This document shows, piece by piece, positions 7,678 through 17,173 of a stretch of 64,000 nucleotides of DNA. Position 1 is the first letter of the stretch. Every line of letters begins with the position of its first letter. The translations under genes were made by a program, and so were the position numbers. The DNA is taken from the NCBI GenBank assembly GCA_964432885.1, contig CAYSPG010000007.1, forward strand, positions 1 to 64,000, read 5' to 3'. Source of the DNA: CAYSPG01 sp964432885 (GTDB lineage Bacteria > Bacteroidota > Bacteroidia > AKYH767-A > OLB10). The notes below the pieces were generated by a model. It was given only the letters and a program-made list of their open reading frames with translations. It did no database searches and was not told the origin of the DNA.

Positions 7678-10600
7678 TTATTCAATTACTACTTTTTTAT
7701 TTCCGCTTATGTTTTCTGAATTAACGTTAAGTAAATAAATACCTCTGGCAAGTTTGCTTACATCAAGCATTGCGTTGTTGTTGCCTGCAATTGTATTTAT
7801 AGTTTGCATCATCACAATTTTTTCAGTAACATCAAGTAGTTGTATAGTTGTTGATTCAACAATATCAGCATAAAAGTCAACATTCAATACACTGCTTGCT
7901 GGGTTTGGATAGGTGGTTAGTTGCAAACTGACATCCGCCAAATCAACTTCTTCCTCCTCGCGGCAACTGCTTGCCCATGTGCTGGTGCGGGTAGAGTTAC
8001 CACAAGCGTTGCTCGCTGTTACGTAAACAGGCCCGCTGCCAGTTAACCAATTTAAAATAAGGCTTGATGAATTACCTCCACCAAGCACATACTGTGCAAC
8101 CGATGCGTTAGGATACAACCAGCTAAGTGTGTAAGCACCTGTTAGCGAACCTGTATTTACATTAAACTCAACACCACTTGTATTGGCACACCATGTTGAT
8201 GGGATTGCTGTAATAGCTCCTGGCGCACTTGGTTTTCCTGTAACTCCAATAATTCTATAATTGCTGCTACCACAGGAATTAACAGATTTAACTTCAAGGT
8301 CAGTATTATTAAATGGAGTGGTACCAAATGTTACATTTATTGCATTGGTTCCTTGTCCACTATTTATAACTGCGCCATTGTAAACATTCCAATGAAAAGT
8401 TACGCCCGCTTGTGGAGGACATGTGTATACAACAGTTTGGCCGCAAAGCCCTGTAAGAGGGCCTGTAATACTTGCAGGTTTAGACGGAGAAGAAGTGTTG
8501 ATGCTTTTGCATTTTGTGGCCAATGCAACTCCGCATATAGTGGTTGCTGTAACGCAAATGTTACCACCTGAATATCCGCTAAGGAAATTAACATTGATTG
8601 AATTGGTAGCTGAACTACCTGTTGTGTTAGACGGCAACGTCCAAGCATACGATACAATATTTACTGATGAGGGGACAGTATATGCTGCCGTGCTGCCAGC
8701 GCAACCTGAACTTGAGCCCGAAGGGGTGTATGCTGTAACAGATGCTGTTGTTAGCGCCAAACATTTTGTTGGTGAAGTATAACATGGGGTTTGTGCTGCC
8801 ACGCATATTGTACCACCTGTCCAGCCGGCACCAAAGTTCACAGTGGCTGTTGTGCCGGTTCCGCTTATGGTGGCGTTGCCTGTAATTGTCCACAGATAAC
8901 TTGTTGCTGCAGTAGTAGGCGGACAAGTAAATGTAGCAGATGTATTAGGACAATAAATTGTTTTTCCTGCAACAGATGGGTCAACAGATGCCGGTACGCC
9001 AACACTGCCCCGCACCCATTGCACTTTGCGTACGGATGTTCCACAGGAGTTGGCTGCCTGTATGCCTATATAATAACCACTACCGTTGGGATTGCCAAAA
9101 GTGATAGTGGCCGTGGGGGAAGTATTTGTAAATGGATTATTGCCACCATTAAAAGTGGTTCCCGTTGGTGCATCCCAAATATATTGTGTAGCTCCTGTTA
9201 CGGCAGGTACGCTAATGTTTGCTACTACTGTTCCGTTGCAGGCATAATCTGGCAGGTTGGTAATTGGAGGCACCACCACATTTGCAAACGGAGGAATGGT
9301 TTTTACTGTAATAGTAAGTTGTACACATGCAGTTGTGTTGCACGTTCCCTGCGCCCTAACATAATAAGTAGTATTAACCGTAGGAGACACAGTAATAGTT
9401 GCTCCTGATCCAATTGTAGAACTTCCACAAGAGCCACTATACCAATTCCAAGTGGCACCTGTTCCTAATGTACCACCATTAACGGTTAAGTTCACAGGAC
9501 TTCCAAGACACACTTCGTTAAACACTACATCACTGGTAGCTGAGGTTGGCACTACTGATACTTGGTTTACTGTTAAGTTTAATGTAGCGGCACTATCGCA
9601 TCCTGCTGCATTAGTGAGATGCACCAGGTAGGTGCCAGTTGCATTGTAGTTGTTGCCATTAAATACATAAGGCAACGCGCTGCTGCAAACCGTTGCTGTT
9701 GTTGTTGATGCTGATGTTTGCTTTACTGTGAGGGCAAGTGTAGCAGCACTATCACATCCCACTACATTCGTAAAGTGAATAGTATAATTTCCTGATGTGG
9801 TATAATTATTTCCATTCCATGCATAAGGCAAATTGTTGTTACAAACAGAAGCAGTAGTTGTTGAACCTGAAGTTTGCTTTACCGTTAATGCAAGTGTAGC
9901 AGCACTATCACATCCCACTGTATTCGTAAAGTGAACAGTATAATTACCAGATGCAGAATAATTATTTCCATTCCATACAAAAGGTAGTTCATCACTACAA
10001 ACCGAAGCGGTTGTTGTAGATGTTGTGGTTTGAAGTATGGTTAGTGCAAGGGTTGCCGCACTGTCGCATCCTCCAGCACTTGTGAAATGTAGCGTATAGT
10101 TTCCGTTGGCAGAATAATTGTTGCCGTTCCACACATAGGGTAATGCATCATTGCAAACCGAAGCCGTTGTTGTTGATGTCACAGTTTGGCTTACAGTTAA
10201 TGCAAGTGTTGCTGCGCTGTCACACCCCGCTGCATTTGTAAGATGCACTGTGAAACTTCCAGAGGTAGAATAATTATTCCCATTCCATATATAGGGTAAT
10301 GAATTATTACACACTGAGGCTGTTGTAGTGGAACTTGTGGTTTGATTTACAGTTAATGCCAATGTTGCGGCACTATCGCAGCCCACTGCATTTGTAAAAT
10401 GCACTACGTGATTTCCTGTAGTACTGTAATTGTTCCCGTTCCACACATAAGGTAGCGCGTCACTGCAAACAGAAGCAGTTGTAGTTGATGTTGAAGTTTG
10501 ATTTACAGTTAGTGCAAGTGTTGCTGCACTGTCGCAACCAACGGCATTTGTAAAATGCACTACATGATTTCCTGACGTAGAATAGTTGTTTCCATTCCAT

Positions 10601-12867
10601 AAATAAGGCAGTGCATCACTGCAAACAGAGGCAATTGTTGTAGAACTTGTAGTTTGATTTACGGTTAATGCTAATGTTGCTGCACTGTCGCATCCTGCTG
10701 CATTTGTAAAATGCACTATGTGATTTCCTGAAGTGGAATAATTATTTCCATTCCAAACATAAGGCAAGGCATCATTACAAGCAGAAGCAGTTGTAGTAGA
10801 ACTTGTAGTTTGATTAACCGTTAATGCTAATGTTGCTGCACTGTCACAACCTGCTACATTAGTAAAATGCACCACGTGATTACCCGAAGTAGTATAATTA
10901 TTCCCATTCCACACATAAGGCAGAGCATCATTGCACACCGAAGCCGTTGTTGTAGATGATGTAGTTTGGTTTACAGTTAATGCTAATGTTGCTGCGCTAT
11001 CGCAACCAACGGCATTTGTAAAATGCACTACATGATTTCCTGTAGTAGTATAATTATTTCCGTTCCATACATAAGGAAGCGCATCGCTACAAACGGATGC
11101 TGTTGTTGTCGAACTAGAAGTTTGCCTTACCGTTAATACAAGTGTTGCAGCACTATCACAGCCAATGGCATTAGTAAAATGCAGAGTATAGTTGCCGCTT
11201 GTTGCATAATTATTTCCGTTCCACACGTAAGGCAGAACGTCACTGCATACCGATGCTGTTGTTGTCGAGCTGGATGTTTGTTTTACCGTTAAAGCAAGTG
11301 TTGCGGCACTATCGCAACCAACAGCATTTGTGAAGTGAAGAGTATAATTGCCAGTAGCAGAATAATTGTTTCCGTTCCATACATAGGGGAGAGCATCACT
11401 GCAAACGGAAGCAGTTGTTGTCGAGCTGGATGTTTGTTTTACTGTTAAAGCAAGTGTAGCGGCACTATCGCAACCAACGGCATTTGTGAAGTGAAGAGTA
11501 TAATTGCCAGTAGCAGAATAATTATTTCCGTTCCATACATAGGGGAGAGCGCCACTGCAAACGGAAGCGATTGTGGTTGATGTTGTAGTTTGCAAAACCG
11601 TTAAATTTAATGTTGCTGCGCTGTCGCATCCGGCAGCGTTTGGCAAGTGCTCAACATAAACACCTGTTGCTGTAAAGTTATTTCCATTAAAAACGTACGG
11701 TAATGTATTGTTACAAACAGATGCTGTGGTGGTAGATGTTGTTGAAGCATCATCATCGGCCATGCCATTGCAGTTTTCGTCAATGCTGTTGCAAACAATT
11801 TCGGTGGCACCGGGATGGATGGCTGCACTGGTATCGTTACAGTCACCTGTTGTGGCTATCAACTCTGCTGAAACATATCCGCTAGCGGGACGCGCACATT
11901 GTGTAACGCTTGTGCCGGTACCGTAATCATCACCATCTGCATCATTAAACCAAATTTGCCCCGGATGTTCTAATGGGTCGGCATCATTGCAATCGGTATT
12001 GTTTGCAACATAGTTTGCCGGTGCTACTGTGCAGGTTGCCTGTGATACGGCATTGTTTCCAAAGCCATCATTATCCAAATCCTGGTAATAGGTTGTGGTT
12101 GGGTTTATTGTTACCAATACAACATTTGATACAGCCGTGTTTGCTCCACATGTTGTTCGCATAGAATAATTTCCAGTTACGCTTGCAGAATAAGTAATTC
12201 CTGTTGCTCCGCTAATTACATTTCCTCCATCTAACCATTGATAAGCTATTCCCTGCAAGGCAATGTTACTTCCGGTGAGCACAACATTATTTCCAGCACA
12301 AGCTGTAACAGGGCCTGATGGAGTTACAACTGTTGCCGTCATACCCGATGTGATGGTTATCGTATCGCGCTCAACAACACTCCATCTGTTAAATTCATCT
12401 TTTGCGCGCACATATAAATAATGAATGCCGGCATTAAGACACGATACCCCTAATTGCAAGGTTGTATTTATGCTTGAAGAAGTGGTTACCTGAATTGGTA
12501 TTCCATTTCCAACACCGGGGTCGGTGTCAAAATAATATTCAAGCGCTGTTACAGTTTGTGTATTTACATTTTGCTGAACGTAAAACAAACTTCGCTCAGA
12601 TGTTGACCATTTTCCAAACTCATCCATGGTGCGTACATAAAGCGTATGCAAACCTGTATTTAATACCGGAGTTGTAATGGCTACTGTTTGGTTAAAATTT
12701 GCAGTAGGAGTAATAGCCACTACTGCACCGTTGCCAGCCATGCCCACACCGGGGTCGGTATCAAAATAATATTGGTAGGCTGTAACTAACTGTGTATGGT
12801 TTTGTGCCGATGCCGATGCAGCAAGCAGCAACCCGAATATCCATAAACGGATTTTTTTTGATATCAT
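7678..12867 (-). CDS. Giant repeat-rich T9SS surface protein (14 x 52-aa repeats)
   Basis: A 1729-aa secreted protein. Signal peptide (1-21, 'ASASAQ'); two similar segments with 'YYFDTDPGVG' (near residues 31 and 108); MopE-type Asp/Cys motifs (about 257-372, 'DCNDTSAAIHPGATEI'). Then come fourteen tandem 52-residue repeats (about 372-1103), PKD/Ig-like repeats (about 1104-1640) and a type A CTD (about 1650-1729, 'YPNPASSVLNV' ... 'ARGIYLLNVN'). Each repeat has two Cys ('SVC' and 'GCDSAATL'), suggesting one disulfide per module. The C-terminal part is homologous to the 46-4500 protein. A cell-surface adhesin or matrix filament is inferred. It is the last gene of cassette 2, starting 51 bp after the 12919-13995 gene. 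Confidence 0.9.
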   Translation of the reverse strand: MISKKIRLWIFGLLLAASASAQNHTQLVTAYQYYFDTDPGVGMAGNGAVVAITPTANFNQTVAITTPVLNTGLHTLYVRTMDEFGKWSTSERSLFYVQQNVNTQTVTALEYYFDTDPGVGNGIPIQVTTSSSINTTLQLGVSCLNAGIHYLYVRAKDEFNRWSVVERDTITITSGMTATVVTPSGPVTACAGNNVVLTGSNIALQGIAYQWLDGGNVISGATGITYSASVTGNYSMRTTCGANTAVSNVVLVTINPTTTYYQDLDNDGFGNNAVSQATCTVAPANYVANNTDCNDADPLEHPGQIWFNDADGDDYGTGTSVTQCARPASGYVSAELIATTGDCNDTSAAIHPGATEIVCNSIDENCNGMADDDASTTSTTTASVCNNTLPYVFNGNNFTATGVYVEHLPNAAGCDSAATLNLTVLQTTTSTTIASVCSGALPYVWNGNNYSATGNYTLHFTNAVGCDSAATLALTVKQTSSSTTTASVCSDALPYVWNGNNYSATGNYTLHFTNAVGCDSAATLALTVKQTSSSTTTASVCSDVLPYVWNGNNYATSGNYTLHFTNAIGCDSAATLVLTVRQTSSSTTTASVCSDALPYVWNGNNYTTTGNHVVHFTNAVGCDSAATLALTVNQTTSSTTTASVCNDALPYVWNGNNYTTSGNHVVHFTNVAGCDSAATLALTVNQTTSSTTTASACNDALPYVWNGNNYSTSGNHIVHFTNAAGCDSAATLALTVNQTTSSTTIASVCSDALPYLWNGNNYSTSGNHVVHFTNAVGCDSAATLALTVNQTSTSTTTASVCSDALPYVWNGNNYSTTGNHVVHFTNAVGCDSAATLALTVNQTTSSTTTASVCNNSLPYIWNGNNYSTSGSFTVHLTNAAGCDSAATLALTVSQTVTSTTTASVCNDALPYVWNGNNYSANGNYTLHFTSAGGCDSAATLALTILQTTTSTTTASVCSDELPFVWNGNNYSASGNYTVHFTNTVGCDSAATLALTVKQTSGSTTTASVCNNNLPYAWNGNNYTTSGNYTIHFTNVVGCDSAATLALTVKQTSASTTTATVCSSALPYVFNGNNYNATGTYLVHLTNAAGCDSAATLNLTVNQVSVVPTSATSDVVFNEVCLGSPVNLTVNGGTLGTGATWNWYSGSCGSSTIGSGATITVSPTVNTTYYVRAQGTCNTTACVQLTITVKTIPPFANVVVPPITNLPDYACNGTVVANISVPAVTGATQYIWDAPTGTTFNGGNNPFTNTSPTATITFGNPNGSGYYIGIQAANSCGTSVRKVQWVRGSVGVPASVDPSVAGKTIYCPNTSATFTCPPTTAATSYLWTITGNATISGTGTTATVNFGAGWTGGTICVAAQTPCYTSPTKCLALTTASVTAYTPSGSSSGCAGSTAAYTVPSSVNIVSYAWTLPSNTTGSSATNSINVNFLSGYSGGNICVTATTICGVALATKCKSINTSSPSKPASITGPLTGLCGQTVVYTCPPQAGVTFHWNVYNGAVINSGQGTNAINVTFGTTPFNNTDLEVKSVNSCGSSNYRIIGVTGKPSAPGAITAIPSTWCANTSGVEFNVNTGSLTGAYTLSWLYPNASVAQYVLGGGNSSSLILNWLTGSGPVYVTASNACGNSTRTSTWASSCREEEEVDLADVSLQLTTYPNPASSVLNVDFYADIVESTTIQLLDVTEKIVMMQTINTIAGNNNAMLDVSKLARGIYLLNVNSENISGNKKVVIE
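9556..11752 (-). repeat. Fourteen tandem 156-bp repeats inside the surface-protein gene
   Basis: Each unit encodes 52 residues of the form 'STTTASVC..ALPYVWNGNNY' followed by 'GNY..HFTNA.GCDSAATLALTV.QT'. Central units are the most alike, while the first and last have diverged ('YVFNGNN', 'LNLTV'). That pattern is typical of repeat expansion by unequal recombination. Borders are approximate. Confidence 0.9.
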
Positions 12868-12918
12868 AGTAAGCGTTTTTTAAAATTTAGCGTAAACTAC
12901 TTTTAAGTATTCTTACTA

Positions 12919-13995
12919 TTAGTTGTCGTTTGGCTTGGTTGCGTTTATTTGCACATTTATTGTTCCGCCAGGTGCTATGGTGGTATTGTTTACTATAACC
13001 GTTCTTACTATAGGAGCAATAAGCACCTCACCCGATTCATTAAATTTTGAAGTGCCTCCGTTTGCACCTATTTGCGTTCCGTCTGTTGAGCCTGTAAGTG
13101 CGGTAGCGTTGGTTACGTTGTAATTATGTGTAGGTGAATATAAACTTCCAAGTGTATAGGTGGTAAAACCCGGGTCGGTGGCTGCAGTTATATTAGGTGC
13201 ACTCATGGTAAAAAGGCGCGCCATGTTGTTTTGAAAAACTATACCACTACCATTGGTTAAGTTTGTGTTATTCATAAAAATGCAGTTTTTTATAAGGTGA
13301 TTATATACATCCTTAAAAAGTGGATTAGTGTTGCTGTTTGACAGGAAAACACAATGGTCAACAGTCATGGTATGTGATCCATTGGTATTGTGCCCGGCAA
13401 CATAACCGTCAAAAATGCAATTGGAAATTAACAGGTTAGTTGTTAGCGAAACATAGTTGCTTAGCAAAAGGTTTACACTATTATCACCATCAAAAATGCA
13501 GTTTCTTATTACAAAATTATTCATTGTATTAGCGGTAGGGAAGTTTTCCTGCATGCTAAAAGTGCTATTGAACTTGCAATGCTCAAACGTGTAGTTTTGA
13601 AGTGTGCCTGCTACCGATGGCAGAATGGCTATTCCATTAGGAAATTCAATACCGTAAAATCGGGTGCCACTTCCTGCTGGGGCTATACGTAAGCTGTAGC
13701 CAACATTATTGCAGTTATCACCAGCAATGTTAGCACGGTAAGCATTTTGTTTTTGCGCATTAAAGCCCGAACTGTAAACTACTAAATTTTTTGTCCAGCC
13801 AGAGCAACTGCCAATTCCATAAGCATTGGGGCTTCCAGATAAAATAATGGTATCGCCATTTGCTGAAGCAGTAAATGCCGAGCCCAAATCTGAGTATTGA
13901 GCGCCACCGCCAAAATTATTAACGGTACGTACTGTTGAATTGGCAACATTCACTATCAAGATAAACGTTGTGAGTAATGTGATTGATTTTTTCAT
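12919..13995 (-). CDS. Secreted protein of parallel beta-helix type, no CTD
   Basis: A 358-aa protein with a signal peptide (1-20). Its regularly spaced hydrophobic and Asn motifs ('NNFVIRNCIFDGDN', 'TNLLISNCIFDGYV', 'HTMTVDHCVFLSN', 'NHLIKNCIFMNN') are characteristic of right-handed parallel beta-helices such as pectate-lyase-like folds. No catalytic residues could be assigned. It lacks a recognisable T9SS CTD, ending '...NATKPNDN', so its final location is unclear. It lies between the HTH mini-gene and the giant surface protein of cassette 2. Palindrome 14094-14113 is about 99 bp upstream. It may be a surface partner of the 1729-aa protein. Confidence 0.8.
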   Translation of the reverse strand: MKKSITLLTTFILIVNVANSTVRTVNNFGGGAQYSDLGSAFTASANGDTIILSGSPNAYGIGSCSGWTKNLVVYSSGFNAQKQNAYRANIAGDNCNNVGYSLRIAPAGSGTRFYGIEFPNGIAILPSVAGTLQNYTFEHCKFNSTFSMQENFPTANTMNNFVIRNCIFDGDNSVNLLLSNYVSLTTNLLISNCIFDGYVAGHNTNGSHTMTVDHCVFLSNSNTNPLFKDVYNHLIKNCIFMNNTNLTNGSGIVFQNNMARLFTMSAPNITAATDPGFTTYTLGSLYSPTHNYNVTNATALTGSTDGTQIGANGGTSKFNESGEVLIAPIVRTVIVNNTTIAPGGTINVQINATKPNDN

Positions 13996-14093
13996 TGTGT
14001 TTTGTATTTACTTGTTATGTTTTAGATTAATTTATTTGCCTTTGAACATTTTTAAATAATGAACCAAAGGTGGGCTTACAAATTTTAATGGGC

Positions 14094-14113
14094 AATACAC
14101 CAAAAGGTGTATT
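14094..14113. promoter_or_regulatory. Palindromic operator-like site, cassette 2 copy A
   Basis: Perfect inverted repeat AATACACC-AAAA-GGTGTATT (8-bp arms, 4-nt spacer), about 99 bp upstream of the 12919-13995 gene. Same symmetry and spacer length as the cassette 1 sites but a different half-site. A weaker 'ACCAAAGGTGGG' lies at about 14063-14074, nearer the gene. Confidence 0.6.
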
Positions 14114-14122
14114 TTGTGTTTA

Positions 14123-14329
14123 TTATTTTACCAGCTTATTCTCAAGCGCAAAGCGAATTAGCAGTGCTGTGTTTTTTAATTTCAGTTTACGAAGGATGTT
14201 CTTGCGATGTGTGCTTACGGTTTTGTCGCTTATGGAAATAGCAACGGCAATTTCGCGGTCGGTATTTCCATTAGCTATTTGTTGTAAAATTTCAATTTCG
14301 CGTGCAGTAAGCATTACTTTGGAATGCAT
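14123..14329 (-). CDS. Stand-alone LuxR-type HTH mini-protein (cassette 2)
   Basis: A 68-aa protein consisting of one LuxR/GerE domain ('LTAREIEILQQIANGNTDREIA', 'SDKTVSTHRKNILRKLKLKN'). Its recognition helix is almost the same as that of the response regulator at 14518-15162 ('SDKTVSTHRKNMLAKLGVNN'). The two proteins should therefore recognise the same DNA and could form mixed dimers or compete. It has no receiver domain. Palindrome 14374-14393 is 45 bp upstream. Paralogue of the 4580-4792 gene at the equivalent position. Confidence 0.8.
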   Translation of the reverse strand: MHSKVMLTAREIEILQQIANGNTDREIAVAISISDKTVSTHRKNILRKLKLKNTALLIRFALENKLVK

Positions 14330-14373
14330 AAAAATTTATGACAGCAAAAATTGATAATGCTTGATGGTGATGC

Positions 14374-14393
14374 AATACACTAAAAGGTGTAAA
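14374..14393. promoter_or_regulatory. Palindromic operator-like site, cassette 2 copy B
   Basis: AATACACT-AAAA-GGTGTAAA, 45 bp upstream of the HTH mini-protein start (14329). It shares CAATACAC-N-AAAAGGTGTA with the site at 14094-14113. Confidence 0.55.
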
Positions 14394-14517
14394 GTTTAGG
14401 TTGTTAAAATATTGCTCACAGATTTGGTGGATGACGCAGATAGAAAATAAAGAAGGCTAAAAACCTGTGAAATCAGCGAGTGATAACTATTTCTCTACTA
14501 ATCAGCGAGAGCTAAAA

Positions 14518-15162
14518 TCACACTAACTTATTCTCAATAGCAAACTTAACTAACGATGCTGTGTTGTTTACTCCCAACTTTGCCAACATGTTTTTGCGAT
14601 GGGTGCTTACAGTTTTATCGCTTAAAAAAAGAGTTTCTGCAATTTGCGCATCTGTAAAACCTTCAACAATCAGTTTTAAAATTTGCTGCTCACGTGCACT
14701 TATAAGATTTTCGGCAAACTTTATGTATTGCTCTTTGGTGGTAATTTTATTTAAGGCGTCTTTGGTAAACAAATGGGATATATTAGAAGAAATATAAATA
14801 TCGTTTTGGGCTAATGCCTTAAAAGCTTTCTCCAACTCATCCAACCCATCACTTTTTAAAATATAAGCATTGGCACCGGCAGCAAACGATTTGGTAACCG
14901 AAGGTAAGTCGGCCTGCATACTTACCATAATAATTTTTAGCTTGGGGTTATGTAATTTTATTTCGCTGGTTGCATGTATGCCATCAATCACAGGCATATT
15001 TATATCCATCAACACCATATCAAACTTTTCTTTGTTGCACATTTCAATTGCTTCTTTACCATTAGCGGCATATCCCCCAATTTCAATTTGCAACTCCTCT
15101 TTTAACATGTGTTTTAAGCCATCAGAAAAAAGGCGATGGTCATCTGCAACAAGTAGGCGCAT
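14518..15162 (-). CDS. NarL/FixJ-family response regulator (cassette 2)
   Basis: A 214-aa regulator. The receiver has D7/D8, phospho-acceptor D53 ('FDMVLMDINMPVIDG'), the Ser of 'IIMVSMQ' and the Lys of 'AYILKSDG'. The LuxR HTH is at about 148-210 ('ISAREQQILKLIVEGFTDAQIA'). It starts 23 bp after the stop of its kinase (15186), so it is probably co-transcribed and has no separate operator, unlike cassette 1. Expected target sites are the palindromes at 14094 and 14374. Confidence 0.9.
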   Translation of the reverse strand: MRLLVADDHRLFSDGLKHMLKEELQIEIGGYAANGKEAIEMCNKEKFDMVLMDINMPVIDGIHATSEIKLHNPKLKIIMVSMQADLPSVTKSFAAGANAYILKSDGLDELEKAFKALAQNDIYISSNISHLFTKDALNKITTKEQYIKFAENLISAREQQILKLIVEGFTDAQIAETLFLSDKTVSTHRKNMLAKLGVNNTASLVKFAIENKLV

Positions 15163-15185
15163 GGTTACGAATTATAGTAAATTGT

Positions 15186-17063
15186 TTAAGATATTTCTAT
15201 CACACATCTGAATCCTTTAGCGGGTGCTGTATCAAACTCAACTGTTCCGTTTATTGAATTTACACGCGAAACTATATTATCAAGCCCATATCCACGTTTG
15301 GTATTTTGTAAATCAAAACCCCAACCATCATCTTCATACATCAATACCATTTTATTATCGCGCTTAATTAAATCAATAAGTACATTTTTGGCATTTGCAT
15401 ATTTAACAGAGTTATTGATGAGTTCCTGTGTTATTCTAAACAAATGGTGCTCTGTTTTTTCATCCAAACGTTTTTCAACTCCATGATGTGTAAGCGAAAA
15501 ATTTATTTGCTGTAACTGGTTTACCTTGTTCACCAATTCTTCTGTTGCAGCTATGTAACCCTTATCGCGCAGTGTTGAAGTTTGCAAATCATCCATAATG
15601 GTACGCAGGTCATGTATGGATGATTCAATTAAGTTGAGAGAGTTATCAATAGACACATGGTCGGTTTCTGATTTATTTTTGACGCTTTGCAAAAACATTT
15701 TGGCGGTTGAAAGCTGTGCGCCTAAATCGTCATGGAGTTCGCGACTTATGCGCTTACGTTCGTTTATAATGGCCTGCTGACTTTCAATTTTCTTTTTGAG
15801 CTTAAAGCGGTTAAAGAACAAGGCGCCTGCAGCAATTAACACCAAAACCAGAACTATAATTAAATTTCGCATCACGTGCTGTTTTTCAATTTCAGCTGAC
15901 TGTAACTGTTTTTCTTTATCAAGCAATTCAATTAGAGATTGCTTCTCTTTGTTTTTATAACGGGCTTCAAGTGCATCAGCATTTTTTAGCCGCTCCACAT
16001 TTTCATAACTATCGCGCACGGCAATATATTGCTGATACGTAATAAGCGATGCTTTATAATTTCCCAATGCGCTGTCGCATGAGTACAGCATTTTATATAA
16101 GGATTGCTTTGCATCTAAATCTTTATAAGAATAATCCCACGAAAGTTTTTTATAGCGAATTGCATCCCGCCACGCAGCATTTTTAAATGATATGTCTGCC
16201 ATGCCTTTATATCCGCGGTACAAAATATATTCAAGATTTTTTTGTGCCGCTATTTTTAAAATTTGTTCATACAATGTTTTTGCTTCATCCAATTTGTTTT
16301 GCGCCACATATACATCTGCAAGCATGGCGTAACAGTAAGTCTTTTCGTATTCAGTGGCGTTTGTATCATTTAAAGCACACCCTTTGTTGATGCATATTTC
16401 TGCCTTTTCAAAATCACCCATTCGTGTATAGCACTCACTCATATTAAAATATGATAAACCTGCTGCGTCATTTTTTCCGTTTGCATCTTTAAAGTCAGCA
16501 GTCTGCTTATATATGTCAATTGCTTCGTTGTATCGCCCCAATTCGAGATAGACATTTGCAAGATTTAGTTTTGCAGTATTAGCCTCTTTAAACTCATTAA
16601 GTTCTTTATAAAGCTCAACAGTTTTCCAATTATAATATAAAGAAGAGTCTAATGAGTACCAGGTGTAAGCCATACCCAAATTACTCAAAGCCAGTGCAAC
16701 ACCTTTGGCATATTTCATTTGCTGCATACGTTCAAGATGCGTGCGGCAATAAAATAAAATGGAATCCTGATTTCGTGTATTGCCAATATGCCAATGGCTT
16801 AAATAATGCATTGCCTTTGAAATTAGGGCTGCGCTTTTAGACTGCTCTGCCACTTGTAAAGCCTCATTAATTAAAATTAATGCCGAGTCATTATTAATTT
16901 CATTTAGCTCAACTATGTCAATTATCGTATTTACCTTTACCGAATCGGTTTGCGGTTTTTTAAGTTGATGCAACAGGCTATCGGTTTGTTGACTGTAAAC
17001 GCTAACCGTGCCGGCAAGGAGAGAAAACAAAAAGCATAAAACAAAAAGGTATTTTCCTATCAT
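15186..17063 (-). CDS. TPR-containing sensor histidine kinase (cassette 2)
   Basis: A 625-aa kinase from the ATG at 17063, which gives a proper signal peptide ('MIGKYLFVLCFLFSLLAG'). A further in-frame ATG at 17135 would add 24 Cys/Asn-rich residues before the signal and is unlikely. Periplasmic TPRs occupy about 60-380, a membrane segment about 410-430, HisKA_3 has H444 in 'ISRELHDDLGAQLS', and the ATPase domain has the N box ('TQELINNSVKYANA') and 'YEDDGWGFD'. Paralogue of 5663-7558 with the same architecture. It is divergent from ppk1, with 167 bp between the two starts. Confidence 0.9.
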   Translation of the reverse strand: MIGKYLFVLCFLFSLLAGTVSVYSQQTDSLLHQLKKPQTDSVKVNTIIDIVELNEINNDSALILINEALQVAEQSKSAALISKAMHYLSHWHIGNTRNQDSILFYCRTHLERMQQMKYAKGVALALSNLGMAYTWYSLDSSLYYNWKTVELYKELNEFKEANTAKLNLANVYLELGRYNEAIDIYKQTADFKDANGKNDAAGLSYFNMSECYTRMGDFEKAEICINKGCALNDTNATEYEKTYCYAMLADVYVAQNKLDEAKTLYEQILKIAAQKNLEYILYRGYKGMADISFKNAAWRDAIRYKKLSWDYSYKDLDAKQSLYKMLYSCDSALGNYKASLITYQQYIAVRDSYENVERLKNADALEARYKNKEKQSLIELLDKEKQLQSAEIEKQHVMRNLIIVLVLVLIAAGALFFNRFKLKKKIESQQAIINERKRISRELHDDLGAQLSTAKMFLQSVKNKSETDHVSIDNSLNLIESSIHDLRTIMDDLQTSTLRDKGYIAATEELVNKVNQLQQINFSLTHHGVEKRLDEKTEHHLFRITQELINNSVKYANAKNVLIDLIKRDNKMVLMYEDDGWGFDLQNTKRGYGLDNIVSRVNSINGTVEFDTAPAKGFRCVIEIS

Positions 17064-17173
17064 AAAGTTTGCTTTCGGATTACAAAACAGGTTACAATAA
17101 TAATTGCAGCAAGATAAAAAATTATTGCCCAGCACTATGCGTTTGCGCAGGCAACATTAATAAATTGTTAAGT

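Noticed and set aside
8791..9408. 205-aa plus-strand frame opposite the 1729-aa gene
   Set aside because: Cys/Ser-rich reading of the Thr/Val-rich repeat gene on the other strand; no family features.
9556..11752. CRISPR-like regular repeats
   Set aside because: Units are 156 bp without unique spacers and encode one continuous protein frame.
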